A DNA stretch of 64,000 nt from Shewanella insulae (GCF_009831655.1 NZ_WRPA01000008.1:62001-126000), one strand, 5' to 3'; shown: positions 52,534-62,481, counted from the stretch's first letter. Made by a program: numbers and translations. Notes: generated by a model from the sequence alone, not told the origin.

Positions 52534-53463
52534 TTACTGATTGCCAAAAAGATTTGCCAGGGCGTTGTCCAGATGGGTATAGCGAAAGCTAAAACCTGCC
52601 TGGGTCAAACGCTCAGGATAGACATATTGCCCTTCGAGCAATAGCTGAGACATCTCTCCAAGGGCCAGGCTTAAAATTGAGGCTGGCATCGGCAGTAGAG
52701 TGGGGCGACTCAGCGCTGTGCCCAGTGAGTTGGTAAATTCGCGATTACTGACCGGGTTGGGGGCGGTGGCATTATAGATCCCTTGGCACTCTTCATTATT
52801 TAACAGAAACAGTATGATGGCGATGAGATCTTCTCTGTGGATCCAGCTCATTCCCTGTTGGCCTGAGCCTACCACGCCACCGGCGCCCAGCTTAAAGGGC
52901 AGTAACATCTTCTTCAGCGCACCACCATTTAGGCCCAGTACTAGGCCGATGCGAATGACGCAGACCCGGGTTATTCCCTGGCATTCGAGCGCCAATTCTT
53001 CCCACTTTGCACAGACGCTATGGGGAAATTTCTCTTCTTTTCCCGTGTCTTTGAAGTGGGCGAGATCGAAGCTCTCATCCAGGTGCACCTGTTTGTCATG
53101 ATCGCCATAGATGCCGATGGCCGAGCCGCTGATGAAGACCTTAGGCGGCGTCTCGCTCGCCTCGAAGAGTTTGGCTAACCGTGCGGTAATATCCCAGCGA
53201 CTGTCACAGATCTTCTGCTTATGCTCAAGACTCCAACGTTTGTCGGCAATGGGCTCGCCCGCGAGATTGATGACGGCATCGAAGCCATCGAGGCTGCTCA
53301 GTGCCCCCAGATTACCCAGTAACTTATGCTGATTACCCAGTGTCAGGTGTGCCTTGCCGGCCGAACGGGTGAGCAAGGTGAGTTGGTGTTTCTCTTCTAA
53401 GGCCTTCACCAAGGCCTTGCCGATAAATCCAGTACCGCCCGTGATCAGAATTCGCATGCTCAC
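52534..53463 (-). CDS. yfcH: TIGR01777/YfcH family NAD-dependent epimerase-like protein
   Basis: This 309-residue extended-SDR protein has a Rossmann start (ILITGGTGFIGKALVKALEE), the family motif FDAVINLAGEPIADKRWS and VFISGSAIGIYGDHD, and a DUF1731 C-terminal part ending YPERLTQAGFSFRYTHLDNA. The family resembles nucleoside-sugar epimerases, but no substrate is established. It is followed, as in E. coli, by folX upstream on the same strand; the two are 86 bp apart. Confidence 0.9.
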   Translation of the reverse strand: MSMRILITGGTGFIGKALVKALEEKHQLTLLTRSAGKAHLTLGNQHKLLGNLGALSSLDGFDAVINLAGEPIADKRWSLEHKQKICDSRWDITARLAKLFEASETPPKVFISGSAIGIYGDHDKQVHLDESFDLAHFKDTGKEEKFPHSVCAKWEELALECQGITRVCVIRIGLVLGLNGGALKKMLLPFKLGAGGVVGSGQQGMSWIHREDLIAIILFLLNNEECQGIYNATAPNPVSNREFTNSLGTALSRPTLLPMPASILSLALGEMSQLLLEGQYVYPERLTQAGFSFRYTHLDNALANLFGNQ

Positions 53464-53549
53464 TCCAAATTTTTAGGGGATATCAAAAATATACACCATA
53501 GCCAGGGATTCGGATCACTTTTGACGAGCTAAGATCGCCTGAAGGTCAT

Positions 53550-53915
53550 TTAGGCTTTTTGGTAGCAGAGCTGCATGGAAACCGAATCGGCAAATCTCAG
53601 GGCGTGGGGCTTGTCTATCTCGACCGATGCGAAATCGACCCATTCATGATCACTGGCGATGCTCAGTACCTGATCCGTGAGGTGCTCGAGTAGCGAAAAG
53701 CGATTGTTTTCAACTAAAGCAATGATTTTTTTCGTTATCGTGCGATAATTCAGGGCGTCTTGCATATTATCACTGTTGCGGGCCTTGGCGGCGCAGTAAT
53801 GGATTTCTGCGTTGATGGTGACGTCCTGTTTGTTGTTGATCTCATCTTCCTTGATGCCGATGTAAGTGCGAAGACGGAGATTTTTAATTCGAATGATGGC
53901 AATTTCTGGTTTCAT
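53550..53915 (-). CDS. folX: Dihydroneopterin triphosphate 2'-epimerase FolX
   Basis: This 121-residue tunnelling-fold enzyme has [20 protein letters not shown] (the FolB/FolX N-terminus), [20 protein letters not shown] and [13 protein letters not shown] with the conserved Glu/His region, and [19 protein letters not shown] at the end. FolX epimerises dihydroneopterin triphosphate to dihydromonapterin triphosphate. The folX-yfcH pairing favours FolX over the aldolase FolB. Confidence 0.88.
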   Translation of the reverse strand: MKPEIAIIRIKNLRLRTYIGIKEDEINNKQDVTINAEIHYCAAKARNSDNMQDALNYRTITKKIIALVENNRFSLLEHLTDQVLSIASDHEWVDFASVEIDKPHALRFADSVSMQLCYQKA

Positions 53916-53990
53916 GGGCGTAATTTTTCTTGTGTCAGATTTAAGTTAAGCCTATCAATATTATGGGTAATTCAGAAGGACTTTATTTAG

Positions 53991-55088
53991 ATGACTCGAT
54001 TTGATAATCAGGGGGTCGCGTTCAAAGGCTTTGCCATCATGGCGTTTATCGTCGTGATTTTGGCAGGGATAAAAGCCGCCAGCCCTATCGTGGTTCCCTT
54101 TGTGTTGTCGGCCTTTATCGCGGTGATTTGTAACCCGGCGATCAATGGCATGACCCGCCTCAAACTGCCCCGCGCATTAGCTGTGGCCATCATGATGGTG
54201 TTTATCGTGCTGATGGGGCTCTGGCTGGCTTCCCTAGTGGGAAGCTCCATTAACGAATTCTCCCGTCAGTTGCCGCTTTATCGAGATCAGCTGGTGGAAC
54301 AATTTGCCTGGGTGCTGACCAAGCTACAGGCGTTGAATATCGAAGTCTCCAAGGAACAGATCTTGGCCTATTTCGATCCGGGAATAGCCCTATCGATGAC
54401 CACCAATATGTTGTCCAGTGTCGGCGGCGTGATGGCTAACCTGTTTCTTATCATACTGACAGTCGTGTTTATGTTGTTCGAGGCCCAGGATTTGCCCAAG
54501 AAGCTGCATTTCGCGCTTGACGATCCCGACATGCGTATCAAGCAGATAGACAAGTTTCTACAGTCGGTAAACCAGTACATGGTGATCAAGACGCTGGTGA
54601 GCGTGGGAACTGGCGTGGTGGTCGGGACAGGCTTGGCGCTGATGGGGGTCGATTACGCCTTGCTCTGGGCCGTCGTCGCCTTCCTGTTCAACTATATCCC
54701 TAACATAGGCTCTATCATCGCCGCGATTCCGCCTGTGTTACTGGCCTTTATTCAACTCGGCCCAGCGGGAGCGGGAGGCACGGCGCTGCTTTACCTGGCC
54801 ACTAATACCGTGATGGGTAATATCGTCGAGCCTAAATATATGGGGCGTGGGCTGGGGCTTTCGACCCTGGTGGTGTTCCTCTCCTTGATCTTCTGGGGCT
54901 GGCTGCTGGGCTCTGTAGGTATGTTGCTTTCAGTGCCCCTAACCATGATCGTTAAAATTGCACTTGAGTCGAGCCAGAGCGGTGGTTGGCTGGCCATCTT
55001 ACTGGCCGATCGCGTCGACGAGACCCTGGTTAAGGTCGAAGTGGAGGGGAGCGCCGAGTCCCAAGTTAACGCCGACGCAGAGAAGTAG
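53991..55088 (+). CDS. AI-2E family transporter (PerM/YdiK-like)
   Basis: This 365-residue inner-membrane protein has N-terminal hydrophobic helices (KGFAIMAFIVVILAGIKAAS; PFVLSAFIAVICNPAINGM), a cytoplasmic helical loop (about 85-140), then the family-specific segment IVEPKYMGRGLGLSTLVVFL and SLIFWGWLLGSVGMLLSVPL. The family includes AI-2 exporters, Na+/H+ antiporters and the permease PerM, and the substrate here is unknown. The C-terminal 20 residues are acidic and Ala-rich. Confidence 0.9.
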   Translation: MTRFDNQGVAFKGFAIMAFIVVILAGIKAASPIVVPFVLSAFIAVICNPAINGMTRLKLPRALAVAIMMVFIVLMGLWLASLVGSSINEFSRQLPLYRDQLVEQFAWVLTKLQALNIEVSKEQILAYFDPGIALSMTTNMLSSVGGVMANLFLIILTVVFMLFEAQDLPKKLHFALDDPDMRIKQIDKFLQSVNQYMVIKTLVSVGTGVVVGTGLALMGVDYALLWAVVAFLFNYIPNIGSIIAAIPPVLLAFIQLGPAGAGGTALLYLATNTVMGNIVEPKYMGRGLGLSTLVVFLSLIFWGWLLGSVGMLLSVPLTMIVKIALESSQSGGWLAILLADRVDETLVKVEVEGSAESQVNADAEK

Positions 55089-55138
55089 TTCATTATTCAT
55101 TAAAACAGACAGTATTAGTAATAGGTAAATAGCGTTAG

Positions 55139-56056
55139 ATGGAGTCATTTAAGCAAGCATTACAACAGGTGCAATTCTCTGAAGAGGCCGAGCGGCTGTT
55201 TCATGGCCGTGGTGGTCGTTATGAGGGCGCCGAGCATCTGTGCCTCGACTGGTTTCCACCTGTACTGCTCCTCACCAGCTTCAAGGAGATAGATGAGGCG
55301 GCGCTCGAGGAGCTGACCCAGGCGATCCGGGCGCGCTGGAAGGCGGAGAAGGGAGAGCAGGACTTTAATCTGGTATTCCAGCACAGATGTGCGGGACAGA
55401 CCCAGACCCATATGCTACATGGCGAGGTGCCCGAGCCACATCTGGTGAGTGAGAACGGCGCGCGCTTTCAGATCCATCTACTGCGCGGTCAAAACCATGG
55501 CTTGTTTCTCGATATGCGCGCCGGACGTGCCTGGGTGAAGGCCAATGCGGCCCAGGCCAACGTACTCAACCTGTTTGCCTATACCTGTGGCTTCTCCGTG
55601 ATGGCGCTGCAGGGCGGCGCGGATCAGGTTGTTAATATCGACATGAGCAAGGGGGCGTTAGCCATAGGCAAGCAGAACCATCTGCTCAACGAGTTACCCC
55701 ATGGTGCACGCTTCCTGGGGCACGATATCTTCAAGTCTTGGGGCAAGCTAACCAAGATGGGACCTTATGATCTCATCATCGCCGATCCGCCGAGCAATCA
55801 GCGGGGTAGCTTTGTGGCGACTAAGGATTATGCGAGGCTTCTACGCCGCCTGCCTCAGCTGTTGGCGCCACAGGGTGAAGTCTTGCTGTGTCTCAATGCC
55901 CCCGAACTGGGTATCGATTTTCTCAAGCAGCAGGTGGTAGAGCAGAGCCCGACGCTGGAGTTTGTCGAGCAGCTGGCTAATCCCGAGGTGTTCTTGGATA
56001 GTAACCCAGATAAGGCATTAAAGGTGTTGCGCTACCGCCAGCGGGAGCGGGCATAG
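55139..56056 (+). CDS. Class I SAM-dependent methyltransferase (PF10672 type, RlmI/RlmK-like)
   Basis: This 305-residue protein has a Rossmann core with HGLFLDMRAGRAWVKANAAQ, motif I VLNLFAYTCGFSVMALQGGA, an acidic Asp in VVNIDMSKGALAIGKQN, and the catalytic-site motif IIADPPSNQRGSF. This set is typical of the RlmI/RlmK rRNA cytosine/guanine methyltransferase group, but the usual N-terminal PUA or THUMP domain is not obvious here. Target RNA is not known. It is convergent with the small gene at 56095, with a 10-bp hairpin between. Confidence 0.88.
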   Translation: MESFKQALQQVQFSEEAERLFHGRGGRYEGAEHLCLDWFPPVLLLTSFKEIDEAALEELTQAIRARWKAEKGEQDFNLVFQHRCAGQTQTHMLHGEVPEPHLVSENGARFQIHLLRGQNHGLFLDMRAGRAWVKANAAQANVLNLFAYTCGFSVMALQGGADQVVNIDMSKGALAIGKQNHLLNELPHGARFLGHDIFKSWGKLTKMGPYDLIIADPPSNQRGSFVATKDYARLLRRLPQLLAPQGEVLLCLNAPELGIDFLKQQVVEQSPTLEFVEQLANPEVFLDSNPDKALKVLRYRQRERA

Positions 56057-56064
56057 CGCAACTG

Positions 56065-56087
56065 GGCTCATGGCATGGCCATGAGCC
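56065..56087. terminator. Hairpin between convergent genes
   Basis: GGCTCATGGC-ATG-GCCATGAGCC, a perfect 10-bp stem, 8 bp after each stop codon. It has no T-run on either side, so it may act with Rho or as a 3'-end stabiliser. Confidence 0.5.
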
Positions 56088-56094
56088 GCTTAAA

Positions 56095-56319
56095 TCAGTA
56101 GCGATAGAGTTCTTGAATCAAGGACTGACCGTGTGACTCTATGACCTGGGCTATCTGTTGGTGGTCCAGGTTTTTTAATGCCGAAATTTCGTTAAACAAT
56201 TTTTCTTGTACGTCGAAGGGCATGGACATGGAGTCCATGAACATGTGGATAGATAAGGTGTCTCCCTGCGTAAACAGGTCGGCTAACCTTTGAGCCTCAA
56301 ATTCGATCAGCGTGTTCAT
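56095..56319 (-). CDS. 74-residue acidic helical protein, unknown
   Basis: The frame begins MNTLIEFEAQRLADLFTQGD and ends SLIQELYRY. It is predicted helical throughout with no signal or membrane segment. The promoter-side DNA is AT-rich (56320-56500). I do not recognise the family. Confidence 0.6.
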   Translation of the reverse strand: MNTLIEFEAQRLADLFTQGDTLSIHMFMDSMSMPFDVQEKLFNEISALKNLDHQQIAQVIESHGQSLIQELYRY

Positions 56320-56655
56320 TGCATTACCTCATTCCTGCCTGCGCAAACCATTCGCTATTAATTAATTGATAGCAGTTCTCATTTGAGTCATTAGATCGTT
56401 TTATTGTAAAGAAAATGTTTTTTAGTTTTAGTAGCAGTAAAAAAATGAAAGACTTTCACCTTGCCCATTGAATATTGACACTTTTAGGCTTTTTTTTGCT
56501 AAATGCGGCCACAATACTGAAAGTTTTCTGTAAGTCGTGGTTTTTTAGTGTTAGACTAGCGCCCATGAGTTAGCAGATAGTTGCAGCTTATACCCAAGGC
56601 AAAATGCACCAATAAAAAAGCATGCCTGTACCCTACACAAAAATCTGGAGTCTTT
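56320..56655. other. Divergent intergenic region upstream of two small genes
   Basis: This 336-bp region lies between the divergent 74-residue and 32-residue genes. It is AT-rich from 56340 to 56500 and should carry both promoters. I see no gene, repeat or clear operator in it. Confidence 0.5.
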
Positions 56656-56754
56656 ATGGAAGCCCGTGAATACGAGAACGCCTATTACCAAGTGCAAGAT
56701 GAAGTAATTGAGTCATTACCCGTTGAGATGGATGACGAAGCGTTTTTGGATTAA
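56656..56754 (+). CDS. 32-residue acidic small protein, unknown
   Basis: ATG at 56656 with CTGGAG 5 bp upstream opens a 32-codon frame to TAA at 56754. The peptide is tyrosine-rich near the start (MEAREYENAYYQVQDE) and strongly acidic (ending MDDEAFLD). No signal or membrane segment is present. A good terminator follows 74 bp later, making a complete small transcription unit. I do not recognise the family. Confidence 0.6.
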   Translation: MEAREYENAYYQVQDEVIESLPVEMDDEAFLD

Positions 56755-56827
56755 GGAAATATCCACACTGAATTTTCACTGTTCCGTTGAGCCTGTCTTA
56801 GCGTGTTGAGTTGAAAGCCTTCAGACG

Positions 56828-56857
56828 AAAAGAGCAGCCCTCGGGCTGCTCTTTTTT
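56828..56857. terminator. Intrinsic terminator
   Basis: AAAAGAGCAGCCC-TC-GGGCTGCTC plus T-run. It ends the 32-residue gene transcript on the plus strand and can also end the lipoprotein gene on the minus strand. Confidence 0.92.
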
Positions 56858-56904
56858 GTATTGCTTAGCTGGTCTTCTTGCTGAGGGCTGAGCTCTTGCC
56901 AGGC

Positions 56905-57336
56905 TCAGTTTAGATTTCCCTTCTCTGGCAGTATCTCGACGATCACCCAACGATTATTCACCTTGTGCAGGCGTATGGTGCGATCGTCTATCCAAGGTTG
57001 TCCACCCTTGAGTCCCTTCATCTTGACGATAACAGTGACATCCTTGGTAAATTTTCGGAAGAAGTCGATATCTATCTCTTCGATCTCCAGGGTGACGTCG
57101 CGCATAGAGAGGTTTAATACGTGGCGCTGTACCGAGGCGGCGATATAGTAATGGGACAACACCTGCTTCATTGGTTCATCGACAAACTGCTTAGCCTTCT
57201 CGACATCTCTGTCGACATAGATGGCACGAAAGAATCCTAATGAGACCTGCTCAGGTGTCATGACGCCCGACATGGTTTCCGAGTCGGGACTACAGGCAGA
57301 TAAGAGAAAAACGAAGATAAAGAGTAATTTTTTCAT
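56905..57336 (-). CDS. Small lipoprotein with NTF2-like (DUF4878-like) fold, unknown function
   Basis: In this 143-residue lipoprotein the signal MKKLLFIFVFLLSACSPDSE has its lipobox at LSAC (Cys15). A single globular domain follows, starting MTPEQVSLGFFRAIYVDRDV and ending in two beta-strands RTIRLHKVNNRWVIVEILPE. The pattern of an N-terminal helix with late strands suggests an NTF2-like fold, often called DUF4878, but I am not certain. It is a single gene with terminators on both sides. Confidence 0.75.
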   Translation of the reverse strand: MKKLLFIFVFLLSACSPDSETMSGVMTPEQVSLGFFRAIYVDRDVEKAKQFVDEPMKQVLSHYYIAASVQRHVLNLSMRDVTLEIEEIDIDFFRKFTKDVTVIVKMKGLKGGQPWIDDRTIRLHKVNNRWVIVEILPEKGNLN

Positions 57337-57465
57337 AGGGTTTAATCGATAGGCTTTGGCCTAGTATCGCGATTCTCGAAAGTATTGGCAAGGGGCGTGC
57401 GTCAGTCAAAAGTACTTGACTCTTAGGCGTTGGGCTGGCATATCTGAATGAACAAATTGTTACGG

Positions 57466-57488
57466 TTATCCACAGAATCTGTGGACAA
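57466..57488. promoter_or_regulatory. Inverted pair of DnaA boxes
   Basis: TTATCCACA (57466-57474), a perfect DnaA consensus box, faces TGTGGACAA (57480-57488), which is TTGTCCACA on the other strand, one base from consensus. Together they form an 11-bp inverted repeat around a single A. Could titrate DnaA or regulate the lipoprotein gene. Confidence 0.55.
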
Positions 57489-57612
57489 GTATGTTGAAGA
57501 GTCGATGCATAACTCTTAAGTGACTGAACTTAATTGGTAAATTCGTGTGGTCATTTTTTGACGCATTGTGCATCTATGAATATTTTTTAATCTTTCTAAG
57601 CCGTTCAAGTAT

Positions 57613-57642
57613 AAAAAAAGCCTGTCTCGTGACAGGCTTTTT
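57613..57642. terminator. Terminator after pta
   Basis: A-run, stem GCCTGTC-TCGT-GACAGGC and T-run, about 22 bp after the pta stop. Works in both directions. Confidence 0.92.
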
Positions 57643-57663
57643 CGATCTTATGGCGAGTACAGA

Positions 57664-59802
57664 TTAGTTCTGTGAGGCTTGAATCGCCGTCAGGGCGATG
57701 GTGTAGACGATGTCGTCTACCAGGGCGCCACGAGACAGATCGTTAACCGGCTTGCGCATACCTTGCAGCATAGGGCCGATGCTGATTAGATCTGCACTAC
57801 GCTGAACCGCCTTGTAGGTGGTGTTACCCGTATTAAGGTCTGGGAAGACGAACACGGTTGCCTGGCCGGCCACTGGGCTGTTAGGCGCCTTAGACTGGGC
57901 CACGTTTGGCATCACGGCGGCGTCATATTGCAGCGGGCCGTCGATCACCAGCTCTGGACGTTTCTCCTTGGCGATGCGAGTGGCTTCACGCACCTTATCT
58001 ACATCCGACCCTGTGCCTGAGCTACCGGTTGAATAGCTGATCATGGCAACCTTAGGCTCAATACCGAAGGCGGCGGCACTATCGGCCGACTGGATGGCGA
58101 TATCTGCAAGCTGCTCGGCGTTTGGATCTGGGTTGATGGCACAGTCACCATAAACCAATACCTGATCCGGCATCAGCATGAAGAAGATAGAGGAGACCAG
58201 GCTAGAACCCGGCGCCGTCTTGATCAGCTGTAGTGGTGGACGTATGGTGTTGGCCGTGGTGTTTACCGCACCCGAGACGATACCGTCGACCTCACCCTGG
58301 GCCAGCATCATGGTGCCCAGCACCATGTTGTCTTCCAGTTGCTCGCGGGCAACCACTTCTGTCATGCCTTTGTGGCGACGCAGTTCAACCATAGGGTCGA
58401 CATAGCGCTCACGTGCGGCTTCAGGCTCGATGATTTCAACCCCTTCGCCTAAGGTGACACCCTGTTGGCCAGCGATACGCAGGATCTCTTCACGGTTACC
58501 GATAAGCACACAGCGCGCGATACCGCGATCGGCGCAGATGGCTGCGGCTTCGATAGTTCTTGGCTCGTCGCCCTCTGGCAGTACCACTGTCTTGCCTGCG
58601 GCGCGGGCCAGCTCGGTAAGCTTGTAGCGGAAGGCCGGTGGTGACAGTCTGTGCTCACGTGGTGAGTTCATGGTGATGCTTTCTACCCAGCTCTGATCGA
58701 TATGGCTGGCGACATACTCCTGCACCTCTTCGATACGCACGGCATCATCCACAGGCACTTCATGGTCGAAGCGCTGGATGTTGAGCGAGGTCTGCCAGGT
58801 GTTGGTGTCGATCAAGAATACAGGTAAACCTGTCTCGAAGGCTTGTTCACACAGGGCCATGATCTCAGGCTCTGGCTCATAGCTACCAGTTAGCAGCAGT
58901 GCACCCACCTTGACGCCGTTCATCGCCGCCAGACAGGCTGAGACGATCACATCGGAGCGGTCGCCCGAGGTGACCAGCAGGGAGTCTGTCTTGATGTGGG
59001 TGACCATGTTAGGAATACTGCGGGCGCAGAAGGTGACCTTGCGCAGACGACGGGTATTCATCTCGCCGGCATTGATGATGCGGGCACGCAAGTGCTTGGC
59101 CAGGTCCGAGGCGCGTGGCGCGACCAGATCCAGGTTATATGGCACGCTACCTAAGATGCGCAGCTTGCTCTTACCGGGCAGCTGGAACATGCTGGCGGCA
59201 TCGGGACGCTGCACGTCCTGGTGATCAAATACCTCAGATAGATCCGGGCGGGCACGACCTTCGTCGTCCACCGGTGCACCAATCTTGTTGATGATGGCGC
59301 CGATAAGGCGTTTGTTTTTGCTACCGCCCCAGGCGTTGTGGGCGATCTCGAGACGGTTCATCAAGGCGGTCGGGGTTTCGTTACCCGGCGCGGCGACGAA
59401 GATGATATCGGCATCGAGCGCCTTGGCGATCTCGTAGTTGATGTCATCCGAGAAGGGGTGGTTGCGGGTCTGCACCAGACCTTCGACGATCAGGGTTTCG
59501 CTAGGATCGGCACATTCGGTGGCGCGGGCGATGATCTGCTCCATCAAGACATCGGTCTGATCTGTGCGGATCAAGTGCTCGGCGTGAACCATGTCGAAGG
59601 GCTCGAGCGGGTTAACCGTCGGCGACTTGCTTAGGATGGTGGTCGAACGCTCAGGGCCCTTATCGGTTGGGCGCTGCTGGGCGATAGGCTTGAAGAATCT
59701 CACCTTTACCCCGTGGCGTTCCAGCGCACGTACCATACCTAGACTGATAGATGTCAGGCCGACGCCGGTGCCATTGGGGATGAGCATAATATTGCGAGAC
59801 AT
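57664..59802 (-). CDS. pta: Phosphate acetyltransferase Pta
   Basis: This 712-residue protein is the long Pta form. An N-terminal P-loop-like domain ([20 protein letters not shown]) is followed by a DRTGG domain (about 215-330). The C-terminal phosphotransacetylase catalytic domain (about 390-710) has [40 protein letters not shown] and a final [20 protein letters not shown]. It converts acetyl-CoA and phosphate to acetyl phosphate, which AckA uses to make ATP and acetate. It lies 97 bp after ackA on the same strand, with two hairpins between. Confidence 0.95.
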   Translation of the reverse strand: MSRNIMLIPNGTGVGLTSISLGMVRALERHGVKVRFFKPIAQQRPTDKGPERSTTILSKSPTVNPLEPFDMVHAEHLIRTDQTDVLMEQIIARATECADPSETLIVEGLVQTRNHPFSDDINYEIAKALDADIIFVAAPGNETPTALMNRLEIAHNAWGGSKNKRLIGAIINKIGAPVDDEGRARPDLSEVFDHQDVQRPDAASMFQLPGKSKLRILGSVPYNLDLVAPRASDLAKHLRARIINAGEMNTRRLRKVTFCARSIPNMVTHIKTDSLLVTSGDRSDVIVSACLAAMNGVKVGALLLTGSYEPEPEIMALCEQAFETGLPVFLIDTNTWQTSLNIQRFDHEVPVDDAVRIEEVQEYVASHIDQSWVESITMNSPREHRLSPPAFRYKLTELARAAGKTVVLPEGDEPRTIEAAAICADRGIARCVLIGNREEILRIAGQQGVTLGEGVEIIEPEAARERYVDPMVELRRHKGMTEVVAREQLEDNMVLGTMMLAQGEVDGIVSGAVNTTANTIRPPLQLIKTAPGSSLVSSIFFMLMPDQVLVYGDCAINPDPNAEQLADIAIQSADSAAAFGIEPKVAMISYSTGSSGTGSDVDKVREATRIAKEKRPELVIDGPLQYDAAVMPNVAQSKAPNSPVAGQATVFVFPDLNTGNTTYKAVQRSADLISIGPMLQGMRKPVNDLSRGALVDDIVYTIALTAIQASQN

Positions 59803-59817
59803 AGTTACCTCTTATGC

Positions 59818-59873
59818 CCCGGCCTGTCTATCGGCCGGGTCTTGACAAAATTCGTTGCGGCGCATGGCGCCGC
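59818..59873 (-). promoter_or_regulatory. Two hairpins in the ackA-pta gap
   Basis: CCCGGCC / GGCCGGG (59818-59839) and GCGGCGC-ATG-GCGCCGC (59857-59873) are two 7-bp GC stems between ackA and pta. The second, read leftward, is followed by AACGAATTTT, so partial termination or mRNA processing could set unequal expression of the two genes. Confidence 0.5.
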
Positions 59874-59898
59874 GATAGCATTTACTGCTTCGATAACA

Positions 59899-61095
59899 TT
59901 ACTTTAGCAGTGAAACCGCGTCTTCGGCGATCACCCACTCTTCGTTGGTTGGGATCACCATGGCAACTGGGCCATTGTCTGTGGTGATCTGACCCTGGTT
60001 ACCAAAGCGCGCCGCCTGGTTGCGTGCAGGGTCCACTTCGAAGTTGAAGATCGCAAGCAGGTTAAGTACCTTCTCACGGATAAGATCTGAGTTCTCACCG
60101 ATACCACCTGTGAAGACCAAGGCGTCCAGGCGGCCCAGTGGCACTGTGTAAGAGGCGATATACTTGGCCAGACGGTAGCAGAAGATCTCAAGTGCTAGCG
60201 TCGCGCCCTTGTGGCCTTCGGCATAACCTTCTTCGATGCCGCGGCAATCGTTAGTCAGCTCGGAGATCCCCAGCAGACCGCTCTGCTTGTTCATCAGGTT
60301 GTTCACTTCATCTAAGGTGTAACCCAGACGATCCACCAGGTGGTAGATGATAGAAGGGTCGATGTCACCACAGCGGGTACCCATGACCAGGCCTTCCAGC
60401 GGTGTCAGACCCATAGAGGTATCGACACTCTTACCGCCTTTCACGGCTGTGACTGACGCGCCATTACCCAAGTGGGCACAGATGACGTTGGTGTCGGCTA
60501 ATTCTTTACCCAGTGCCTTGGCGGCTTCGCGGCTCACAAACAGGTGGCTGGTGCCGTGCATGCCGTAGCGACGGATGCCGTGCTCGCGATAGAGCTTGTA
60601 GGGCAGGGCATAGACGAAGGCATGTTCTGGCATGCTTTGGTGGAAAGCGGTGTCAAACACGGCGATCTGTGGCAGGCCAGGGAAAGAGGCCTGGGCGGCA
60701 CGGATACCGATAAGGTGCGCAGGGTTGTGCAGTGGCGCCAGGGCGGCACAATCTTCGATACCCGCGATCACGCTGTCGTCGATCACCACAGAATGGGTGA
60801 ACTTCTCACCGCCATGTACCACACGGTGACCGATAGCCTGGATCTGGGCGGCGACTTCAGGATACTGGCCCAGAATGTCTTTAACGATAAACTCGATCGC
60901 CTCGCGGTGAGCCGTAAAGGCACCCAGCTTAGACTCGAATTTATTGCCATCGACTTTCCACTTGATGCGTGAATCTTCCAGACCAAAGCACTCTGCTAGA
61001 CCTGAGATCTGGTCGTCACCCGTAAGTGCGTCGATAATGGCGAACTTCAGTGATGAGCTGCCGCAGTTTAGTACCAAAACCAGTTTGTTTGACAT
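59899..61095 (-). CDS. ackA: Acetate kinase AckA
   Basis: This 398-residue ASKHA-fold kinase has the N-terminal phosphate loop [16 protein letters not shown], the catalytic segments [15 protein letters not shown] and [14 protein letters not shown], the [20 protein letters not shown] region and the C-terminal [16 protein letters not shown]. It phosphorylates ADP from acetyl phosphate. I chose the ATG at 61095 ([12 protein letters not shown]), the family start, over an in-frame start 14 codons upstream. It is followed by pta and is divergent from yfbV, as in E. coli. Confidence 0.95.
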   Translation of the reverse strand: MSNKLVLVLNCGSSSLKFAIIDALTGDDQISGLAECFGLEDSRIKWKVDGNKFESKLGAFTAHREAIEFIVKDILGQYPEVAAQIQAIGHRVVHGGEKFTHSVVIDDSVIAGIEDCAALAPLHNPAHLIGIRAAQASFPGLPQIAVFDTAFHQSMPEHAFVYALPYKLYREHGIRRYGMHGTSHLFVSREAAKALGKELADTNVICAHLGNGASVTAVKGGKSVDTSMGLTPLEGLVMGTRCGDIDPSIIYHLVDRLGYTLDEVNNLMNKQSGLLGISELTNDCRGIEEGYAEGHKGATLALEIFCYRLAKYIASYTVPLGRLDALVFTGGIGENSDLIREKVLNLLAIFNFEVDPARNQAARFGNQGQITTDNGPVAMVIPTNEEWVIAEDAVSLLK

Positions 61096-61281
61096 GTTTA
61101 AAACCTTTTGCAAAGTGGGTGAATGACTGGCATCCACTTAAATTAAATGACGTCGACGTCTGGGGTCGATGTCGCTTTAAATTCTCGTTCCTGAGATTAA
61201 GAGTGGGTCTTCGCCGAAGCGATGCCCCTTGGGGCTGACGCTTGCCTTGTGCTATGGTAAAGACAGTCTCTTAAGTGTTAG

Positions 61282-61734
61282 GTGTCATCATTGACTGTTC
61301 AAGTCTTAAAAACCTTAGGGGTCGGTCGACGCTATATGAAGACTTGGCCTATGGTTCGACAACTTAGTTTTTATTTTCCAGAGTATCGCGTGATCCGCGC
61401 GACGGCTCTGGCGATTCGCTTGATGCCGCTGCTGGCCCTGTTGGCCGGTGGCAGTCAACTCTATCTGTATGGCTGGGCCTGGTTACCTCAGGCCATCACC
61501 ATCGCCTTGTTCTTTATCAGCTTGCCTATTCAAGGCTTGCTCTGGCTCGGTTGGCGAGCCAAACATCCGCTGCCACTTTCTCTGCTGGATTGGGGCAATA
61601 ATCTGTCCGCCAAGCTCCAGGGGATGGGGGTGGCTTGTCCCCCTTTAGGTGCCAGTGCCTGTTATCTGGACATGGCTGTCATCTTGAAGATGGCCTTCGA
61701 GCGTCTCGATAAGCAATACTGGGAAGCACTCTAA
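61282..61734 (+). CDS. yfbV: YfbV (DUF412) membrane protein
   Basis: This 150-residue protein starts with GTG at 61282 or TTG at 61291. It has a cytoplasmic N-terminus and two membrane helices (LMPLLALLAGGSQLYLYGW and LPQAITIALFFISLPIQGLL), then LLDWGNNLSAKLQGMGVACP and a helical end. In E. coli YfbV lies beside ackA-pta and limits the reach of the Ter macrodomain organiser MatP. Its role here is inferred from family and position. Confidence 0.88.
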   Translation: MSSLTVQVLKTLGVGRRYMKTWPMVRQLSFYFPEYRVIRATALAIRLMPLLALLAGGSQLYLYGWAWLPQAITIALFFISLPIQGLLWLGWRAKHPLPLSLLDWGNNLSAKLQGMGVACPPLGASACYLDMAVILKMAFERLDKQYWEAL

Positions 61735-61740
61735 AGCGAG

Positions 61741-62481
61741 TTAGTACATGGCGTTGATGCCAGCTTCCACAAACACCTGTTTAATTTGCTCCATGGTTTC
61801 GCGCGACGGGGGAGAGATTTCCTTGAGGGGATACTCTTCGCCCATGGCTTCCCATTTGTGTTTGCCTAGCTCGTGGTAGGGAAGGAGTTCTACCTTCTCT
61901 ACGTTGGTCATAGGTTTAATAAATTCTGCCAACCCTTTTGCCGAGGCAATATCATCGGTATAACCGCCCACGACCACATAGCGTATCCACACTTTTTGTT
62001 GGCGTTTTTGGAGATACTGGGCGAATTGCAGCGTGCGATGATTGCTGACATGGGTTAAGGCGATGTGTTGGTCGTCGTCGATATGCTTGATATCGAGCAG
62101 AACCAAGTCTGTGTTATCGAGGAGTTCATCGATAACCGGTGTGTATTTACGTACGAAGCCGTTGGTGTCCAGGCAGGTGTGTATGCCTTGCTGTTTGCAG
62201 GCCTTGAACAGGGCTGCGACAAATTCGGCTTGAAGTATGGCCTCGCCGCCACTGGCGGTGACGCCTCCGCCGCTGGACTCGAGAAAAGGCCGATAACTGA
62301 TGATCTGCTCCATCAGCTCGTCGACCTCGATTTCACGTCCACCGTGAAGATCCCAGGTATCACGATTGTGGCAGTATTGGCAGCGCATCAAGCAGCCTTG
62401 CATAAAGGTGATAAACCGAATGCCGGGACCGTCGACTGTGCCAAAGGATTCCAGTGAGTGAATCCGCCCTTTTACTGTCAT
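61741..62481 (-). CDS. pflA: Pyruvate formate-lyase activating enzyme PflA
   Basis: This 246-residue radical-SAM enzyme has the cluster motif CLMRCQYC (CxxxCxxC) in [18 protein letters not shown], followed by [16 protein letters not shown] and the SAM-binding strand [20 protein letters not shown]. It makes the glycyl radical on PflB under anaerobic conditions. The length equals E. coli PflA (246). It lies 103 bp after pflB, as in E. coli. Its stop codon lies 6 bp from that of yfbV (convergent). Confidence 0.95.
   Translation of the reverse strand: MTVKGRIHSLESFGTVDGPGIRFITFMQGCLMRCQYCHNRDTWDLHGGREIEVDELMEQIISYRPFLESSGGGVTASGGEAILQAEFVAALFKACKQQGIHTCLDTNGFVRKYTPVIDELLDNTDLVLLDIKHIDDDQHIALTHVSNHRTLQFAQYLQKRQQKVWIRYVVVGGYTDDIASAKGLAEFIKPMTNVEKVELLPYHELGKHKWEAMGEEYPLKEISPPSRETMEQIKQVFVEAGINAMY

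Larger units (their letters stand above)
57337..57663. other. 327-bp intergenic region with paired DnaA boxes
   Basis: This lies between the lipoprotein gene start and the pta stop. It holds an inverted pair of DnaA boxes at 57466-57488 and the pta terminator at 57613-57642. I see no gene. Confidence 0.55.

Noticed and set aside
61150..61161. Palindrome GACGTCGACGTC upstream of ackA
   Set aside because: It is short and made of common palindromic hexamers; no regulator match.
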